NCBI RefSeq assembly: GCF_008086045.1
Contig: NZ_VSEY01000013.1
Span: 1 to 64,000, forward strand
DNA from: Nonomuraea sp. PA05
GTDB lineage: Bacteria > Actinomycetota > Actinomycetes > Streptosporangiales > Streptosporangiaceae
Length of the DNA stretch: 64,000 nt
Reading direction: 5' to 3'
Part shown: piece by piece, positions 60,427 to 64,000 of the stretch
Layout of the letters: the number at the start of each line of letters is the position of its first letter
Numbering within the stretch: position 1 is the stretch's first letter
Position numbers and translations under genes: made by a program
The notes under the pieces: model-generated
Database searches by the model: none
What the model saw: only the letters and a program-made list of their open reading frames with translations
Told to the model about the DNA's origin: nothing

Positions 60427-61555
60427 GAACTTCTGGTACGCCCTCGAGTTCAGCCATGCCGTCGAACGCAGGCCGCGCAAGGTGACGTGCCTCGGCCAGG
60501 ACTTCGTCCTGTGGCGGCGCCGCGACGGGCAGGTGGCCGTGCTGTCGGACCTGTGCGTGCACCGGGGCGGCGCCCTGTCCATGGGCACGCTGGCCGGCGA
60601 GGACCGCATCGCGTGCCCGTACCACGGCTGGGAGTACGAGCCGGACGGCACCTGCGTGAAGATCCCGGCCAACCCGCCGGGACGCGGCATCCCGAAGAAG
60701 GCGCGGGTGGACGCCTATCCGTGCGTGGAGCGTTACGGCCTGGTCTGGGCGTTCCTGGGCGACCTGCCGGAGGAGCGGCGCCCGCCGATGCCGCACTTCC
60801 CCGAGCACGACGACCCGGCCTTCCGCGCCGTCTACTGGGAGACGACGGTGGAGGCGAACTACGAGCGCACGATGGAGAACGTCGTGGACGCGGCGCACAC
60901 GCCGTTCGTGCACGGCACCGCGTTCGGCAACCCGGACCGGCCGGAGATCCCCGACTTCGACGTCACGCAGGACGAGTGGCAGGCGGAGGCCGACATCCTG
61001 CTCAGCCCGCCGCCACCGAAGGGCCTGTGGGGGCTGCTGCGCTCGGGGGTGCGGCCCGAGCACGTGGTGGTCACCAACGGCTGGTACCTGCCGAACATCG
61101 TCAAGCTGCACGTACGGCTGCCGTTCGGCGACCTCATCCTGTACGACCACAACATCCCGCTCACGCAGGGCCGCACCCAGGTCAAGATCGTCGGCTACCG
61201 GAACTTCTTCACCGGCAAGTGGGCCGACGGCAACGCGCTCAAACGCATCGGCCGGATCTTCGAGCAGGACCGGCCGGTGGTGGAGTCGCAACGGCCCGAG
61301 CTGCTGCCGTTCGACCTGTCGGCGGAGCTGCACATCCGCAGCGACGCCCTCCAGGTCGCCTACCGGCGGCGGCGCGAGCAGCTCATCAGGCAGGGCTGGT
61401 GGGTCGGCGGCGACGACGTGGTGACGGGCGACGTGCCGCGCCGCCAGGCCACCGTCATCCCCTCGCCGGCCCGCCGCGAGAACCCGGAGCTGGCCCGCGC
61501 CTGGGTGCACAAGACACGCGGCACCGACGCCGAACCCGAGGAGGAACAGTTGTGA
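60419..61555 (+). CDS. Rieske-type non-heme iron oxygenase
   Basis: This 378-residue oxygenase has the Rieske cluster CVH then CPYHGW and the mononuclear iron motif ENVVDAAHTPFVHG. It is close in style to cyanobacterial Rieske oxygenases and belongs to the broad group containing pheophorbide a oxygenase and Tic55. It lacks the C-terminal membrane helices and CxxC of the plant enzymes. Family reactions open the porphyrin ring or hydroxylate bilins, but demethylases and other hydroxylases share the motifs. GGAGGAG precedes ATG 60419. A reductase partner is not encoded here. Confidence 0.85.
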   Translation: MLKNFWYALEFSHAVERRPRKVTCLGQDFVLWRRRDGQVAVLSDLCVHRGGALSMGTLAGEDRIACPYHGWEYEPDGTCVKIPANPPGRGIPKKARVDAYPCVERYGLVWAFLGDLPEERRPPMPHFPEHDDPAFRAVYWETTVEANYERTMENVVDAAHTPFVHGTAFGNPDRPEIPDFDVTQDEWQAEADILLSPPPPKGLWGLLRSGVRPEHVVVTNGWYLPNIVKLHVRLPFGDLILYDHNIPLTQGRTQVKIVGYRNFFTGKWADGNALKRIGRIFEQDRPVVESQRPELLPFDLSAELHIRSDALQVAYRRRREQLIRQGWWVGGDDVVTGDVPRRQATVIPSPARRENPELARAWVHKTRGTDAEPEEEQL

Positions 61556-62250
61556 GCCTGCCCGCCACGCTGAGCGAGCACACCCTGGAACGCCTGGCCG
61601 CCGCGCTGGGCCTGCGGGCGGCCGAGGACCTGCCGCTGTCCTCGCCGATGTCGCCCGCGCCGGTCGGCCGCCTGCGCGTCCTGCGCCCGGCCACGGATGC
61701 GGACGTGGCCAAGGTGGTCGCGGTGTCGCTGGTGGTGCCGCCGATCGGCCTGGACAGCCACATGATCTTCGCGTTCACCCGTCCAGGCTCCGCGGTCCCG
61801 CACTTCACGCTGGACGCGGTCGCCTCGGCCGACTACCACGCCATGCACCTGGACCTGATCCCCCGCGCCGACCTCGCCGTCCACCTCGGCTACCTCGACG
61901 TCTGCTTCCTGCCGCTCACCGAGCCGCTGGAGAGCGCCTGGCGGCTGGACGGCCTGTCCCCGGCGGCGGTCGGCCCCCGGCAGCGGGCCATGATGTCGCC
62001 CTGGATGCTGGTCTGCCGCGCCACCGAGGAGGCGTTCGCCAAGCTCGGCCCCACCGTGGACACCTACCTCGACCACTGGCTGCGCCTGCTGGCCTCGGGC
62101 GTGCCACCGGCCGGCGAGGACCCGGCCGCCCGCGACCGCGCCAACCGGGCGAACCTGTTCTCCCCCGAGGTGGACCCGGTCTGGCACCAGGTCACCAGGC
62201 TGCTGGGCGAGGAGCAGGCCGAGCGCGTGCGCGGGGAGTTACTGTCATGA
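61552..62250 (+). CDS. Second RCCR/bilin-reductase-like protein
   Basis: This 232-residue protein has VPHFTLDAV, MHLDLIPRADLAVHLGYLD, MMSPWMLVCRA, and RANRANLFSPEVDP then LLGEEQAERVRGELL. These match in order the core words of plant RCCR (DLPHRKDLVLNPDYL, VSPSLFVRSAF, FGEEVSSRVV) and suggest the ferredoxin-dependent bilin reductase fold. It may reduce a linear tetrapyrrole, or work with the RCCR domain of the fusion protein. GTG 61552 overlaps the Rieske stop. The assignment is by eye and needs a profile search. Confidence 0.65.
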   Translation: MSLPATLSEHTLERLAAALGLRAAEDLPLSSPMSPAPVGRLRVLRPATDADVAKVVAVSLVVPPIGLDSHMIFAFTRPGSAVPHFTLDAVASADYHAMHLDLIPRADLAVHLGYLDVCFLPLTEPLESAWRLDGLSPAAVGPRQRAMMSPWMLVCRATEEAFAKLGPTVDTYLDHWLRLLASGVPPAGEDPAARDRANRANLFSPEVDPVWHQVTRLLGEEQAERVRGELLS

Positions 62251-63161
62251 GCGGGCCGAGCGAGTGGCAGCAGCGCATCCAGGGCGAATGGCACGGCCGC
62301 CCGTCCCTGTTCGACGCCGGCGGCACCTGGCGGGGTTACGAGGACATCCGCCGTTCCTCGGTGTTCGACGCCGGCACGGTCACGTACTACATGGACGGCG
62401 GGCTGGAGGGCGGCGGGCCGCTGGCCGGCCGGTTCAAGCTGGGCGCGCCGTTCGCGTTCGGCGTGACCGACGCGGGCGGCGACCGCCTCTACACGGGCCC
62501 CGACTTCTACGGCGCGGGCACCCCGTACGGGGGCTTCGTGGACGCCCGCTACTACGGGCCCGGCTGGCAGGTGGACCTCAACACCTGGAACCAGACGATC
62601 GGCGACACCCAGGTGTACTCGTCGCTGCTGTTCCAGGGCCCGGCCGTGGCGGGCTGCTTCAACGGCCTGTACACGCGCGACCCCGCCCTGGTCGACGGCT
62701 GGCTGCGCGACGAGACCGTCAACGGGCCGGTGCCGTTCATCCTGCCCACGAAGGACGCCGGCGCGTACGGCGGCGCCTGCGAGGTGTTCGGCCCGGACCG
62801 CAAGCCGCTCGGAAGCGTGCGGGTCACCGTCGAACTGGAGCCGATCGACCTGCTCAGGACCCGCCACCACGTCACCTGGACGGGCGCGCTGGAGCGCCGC
62901 CACACGGTGGAGGTGCGCAGGGACGGGTTCCGCTCCTTCTGCGAGGGGCCGGGCGCGTGGGGCAACGCGCAGGCGTACGGCCGGGCGAGCTACCCCAGCC
63001 TGCACTTCGCGGACGGGACGCGGCTGGCCGGGCGCGAGTTCATGATGGACGCCACGCCCGGCATGGGCGCGGGCGCCACCCTGGCCGTGGCCTACGAGCT
63101 GTTCGAGGGCAACGCGATGGCCGCCGTCCTGCACGGGGTGCTGACATGGTCATCGTCCTGA
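62247..63161 (+). CDS. Lipocalin-like protein of unknown function
   Basis: This 304-residue protein is rich in short beta strands with Gly/aromatic turns (WQQRIQGEWHGRPSLFD, GTVTYYMDGG, PFAFGVTD, GGFVDARYYGPGWQVDLN, FCEGPGAWGN). The pattern suggests a beta-barrel such as lipocalins or cyanobacterial DUF3598/CpcS-type proteins that bind or attach bilins. I cannot assign a family firmly. It is coupled to its neighbours by overlaps at both ends, so it serves the same pathway, perhaps as carrier or hydrolase for a hydrophobic intermediate. Confidence 0.5.
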   Translation: MSGPSEWQQRIQGEWHGRPSLFDAGGTWRGYEDIRRSSVFDAGTVTYYMDGGLEGGGPLAGRFKLGAPFAFGVTDAGGDRLYTGPDFYGAGTPYGGFVDARYYGPGWQVDLNTWNQTIGDTQVYSSLLFQGPAVAGCFNGLYTRDPALVDGWLRDETVNGPVPFILPTKDAGAYGGACEVFGPDRKPLGSVRVTVELEPIDLLRTRHHVTWTGALERRHTVEVRRDGFRSFCEGPGAWGNAQAYGRASYPSLHFADGTRLAGREFMMDATPGMGAGATLAVAYELFEGNAMAAVLHGVLTWSSS

Positions 63162-63853
63162 CGGGCGCCACCCGGGGCATCGGCCGCGGGCTGGCCGGGG
63201 AGTTCCGCGCCCGCGGCCACGAGGTGGTCGGCTGCGGCACCAGCGGCGGCGACGTGAGGTGTGACGTCCGTGACCGCGAGCAGGTGGCCAAGCTCTGGGA
63301 CACGGCCGTGGAACGGCACGGCCGCGTGGACCTGTGGATCAACAACGCGGGCATCACGCACGCCCGCCAGCCGCTGTGGGAGCTGGACGCCGACGAGGCC
63401 CGGCGGGTGCTCGACGTCAACCTCGCCGGCGTGCTGAACGGCTGCGCGGTGGCGTTGCGCGGCATGGCGGCGCAGGGGCACGGCCACGTGTGGAACATGG
63501 AGGGCCTCGGCAGCGACGGCCGTACCGTGCCGGGCCTGGCCGTCTACGGCGCGAGCAAGCGCGCGCTCACCTACCTCACCCAGGCGCTGGCCAAGGAGGT
63601 GCCGCCGGGCGTCTCCGTCGGGCTGCTCAGCCCCGGCATGGTCGTCACCGACCTGCTGCTGCGCGACCTGAACCCGCGCTCGCGGCGGGTGTTCGGCCTG
63701 CTGGCCGACCGGGTGGAGACCGTGACGCCGTGGCTGGCCGAGCAGGCCGTCGCGCGGGCCCGCAACGGCGCCCACGTGCGCTGGCTGACCGGCCGCAAGA
63801 TCCTGACCCGTTTCGCGCTGGCCCCGTTCACCGATCGGAAGGTGCTGCCATGA
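63146..63853 (+). CDS. SDR resembling chlorophyll b reductase NYC1/NOL
   Basis: This 235-residue short-chain dehydrogenase has TGATRGIG for NAD(P), DLWINNAG, a serine in MEGLGSDGRTVP, catalytic Tyr/Lys in YGASKRAL and SPGMVVTDLLL. The order and wording match plant NOL/NYC1 (IDIWINNAG, IDGAGSDGRPTP, YGATKRS, SPGMVTTDLL) far better than a generic SDR, including the late RWLTGRKILTRF segment (plant RFLTGIKAYTKI). In plants the enzyme reduces the 7-formyl group of chlorophyll b. The substrate here is inferred. It overlaps both neighbouring genes. Confidence 0.82.
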   Translation: MVIVLTGATRGIGRGLAGEFRARGHEVVGCGTSGGDVRCDVRDREQVAKLWDTAVERHGRVDLWINNAGITHARQPLWELDADEARRVLDVNLAGVLNGCAVALRGMAAQGHGHVWNMEGLGSDGRTVPGLAVYGASKRALTYLTQALAKEVPPGVSVGLLSPGMVVTDLLLRDLNPRSRRVFGLLADRVETVTPWLAEQAVARARNGAHVRWLTGRKILTRFALAPFTDRKVLP

Positions 63854-64000
63854 CCGACGCGCTCGGCTGGCGCCGCAAGTTCGGCGTGATCGCCCCGTCC
63901 ACGAACACCATCGTCGAGCCCGACTTCTACCGCATGACCGTGCCGGGCGTGACGGCGCACTTCAGCCGCATCCACATCCGCGACCAGAGCATGGCCGGCG
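63850..64000 (+). CDS. Maleate isomerase-like protein, N-terminal part only
   Basis: ATG 63850 overlaps the SDR stop, and the frame runs off the window after about 50 codons. LGWRRKFGVIAPSTNTIVEP and the following VPGVTAHFSRI match the start of maleate cis-trans isomerase/arylmalonate decarboxylase-type proteins (Asp/Glu racemase fold). Tetrapyrrole breakdown can yield maleimides, whose hydrolysis gives maleic-type acids, so this enzyme and the nitrilase domain could finish such a route (inferred). Confidence 0.6.
   Translation, partial: MTDALGWRRKFGVIAPSTNTIVEPDFYRMTVPGVTAHFSRIHIRDQSMAG

Noticed and set aside
62247..63161. Idea that this protein is the Mg-dechelatase (SGR/stay-green) of a chlorophyll pathway
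   Set aside because: None of the SGR words I remember are present, and the beta-rich pattern and length differ. I left it as lipocalin-like unknown.
1..64000. Mobile elements, integrases, att sites, tRNA genes, origins
   Set aside because: I looked for transposase/integrase motifs, terminal repeats and tRNA-like cloverleaf ends on both strands and found none I can support.

Overview
The window looks like one chromosomal stretch from a very high-GC, soil-type actinomycete, probably of the Streptosporangiales (Nonomuraea-like; inferred from codon use and gene families, not from a marker gene). GC-rich third positions, frequent GTG/TTG starts, many ATGA/GTGA overlaps, leaderless starts (TANNNT followed 6-7 nt later by ATG/GTG), AfsR/SARP and LuxR-LAL regulators and several P450s all fit. 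I found no insertion sequences, phage genes, tRNA or rRNA genes, or CRISPR arrays. Bases 1-100 look like a damaged contig end.

Layout. 1-2.4 kb: the start of an RNA-ligase gene at the damaged end, a MerR regulator with a palindromic operator, and a frameshifted secreted fascin-like/PASTA gene. 2.5-16.5 kb: one tight operon for making and using the cyclic tetrasaccharide cycloalternan (cyclobis-(1->6)-alpha-nigerosyl). It holds a ROK regulator, two ABC permeases, a lipoprotein sugar binder, GH15 isomaltose glucohydrolase, cytoplasmic GH31 1,3-alpha-isomaltosidase, secreted GH31 3-alpha-isomaltosyltransferase with a CBM35-like domain, and secreted GH31 6-alpha-glucosyltransferase with CBM20. 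Starch would be cyclised outside the cell, the cycle imported, then cut to isomaltose and glucose. 16.5-46.4 kb: ordinary accessory genes (acetyltransferase, MFS/HxlR, truncated Ada-like regulator, alpha/beta hydrolase/TetR, serine hydrolase, P450s, AfsR-like regulator, LD-carboxypeptidase, beta-helix membrane protein, S9 peptidase, LOG protein, MarR/LLM pair, erythromycin-esterase-like, PhyH-like, IclR, two 73-residue secreted proteins).

46.5-64 kb: a catabolic region that appears tied together by an IclR regulator and two matching operator-like sites (46538-46558 and 57129-57147). Its first arm encodes a flavin reductase fused to an HMG-CoA-lyase-like domain, an acyl-CoA-dehydrogenase-type flavoenzyme, two aldehyde dehydrogenases and an FAD monooxygenase. 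After a LuxR-LAL regulator and a secreted protein comes a translationally coupled second arm. This arm encodes a nitrilase-type hydrolase fused to a red chlorophyll catabolite reductase (RCCR)-like domain, an alpha/beta hydrolase, a Rieske oxygenase, a second RCCR/bilin-reductase-like protein, a lipocalin-like protein, an SDR that closely resembles plant chlorophyll b reductase (NYC1/NOL), and the start of a maleate-isomerase-like gene. Together these resemble the plant chlorophyll breakdown pathway and are the most striking content of the window. The substrate (chlorophyll, a bilin or another tetrapyrrole) is inferred, not shown.
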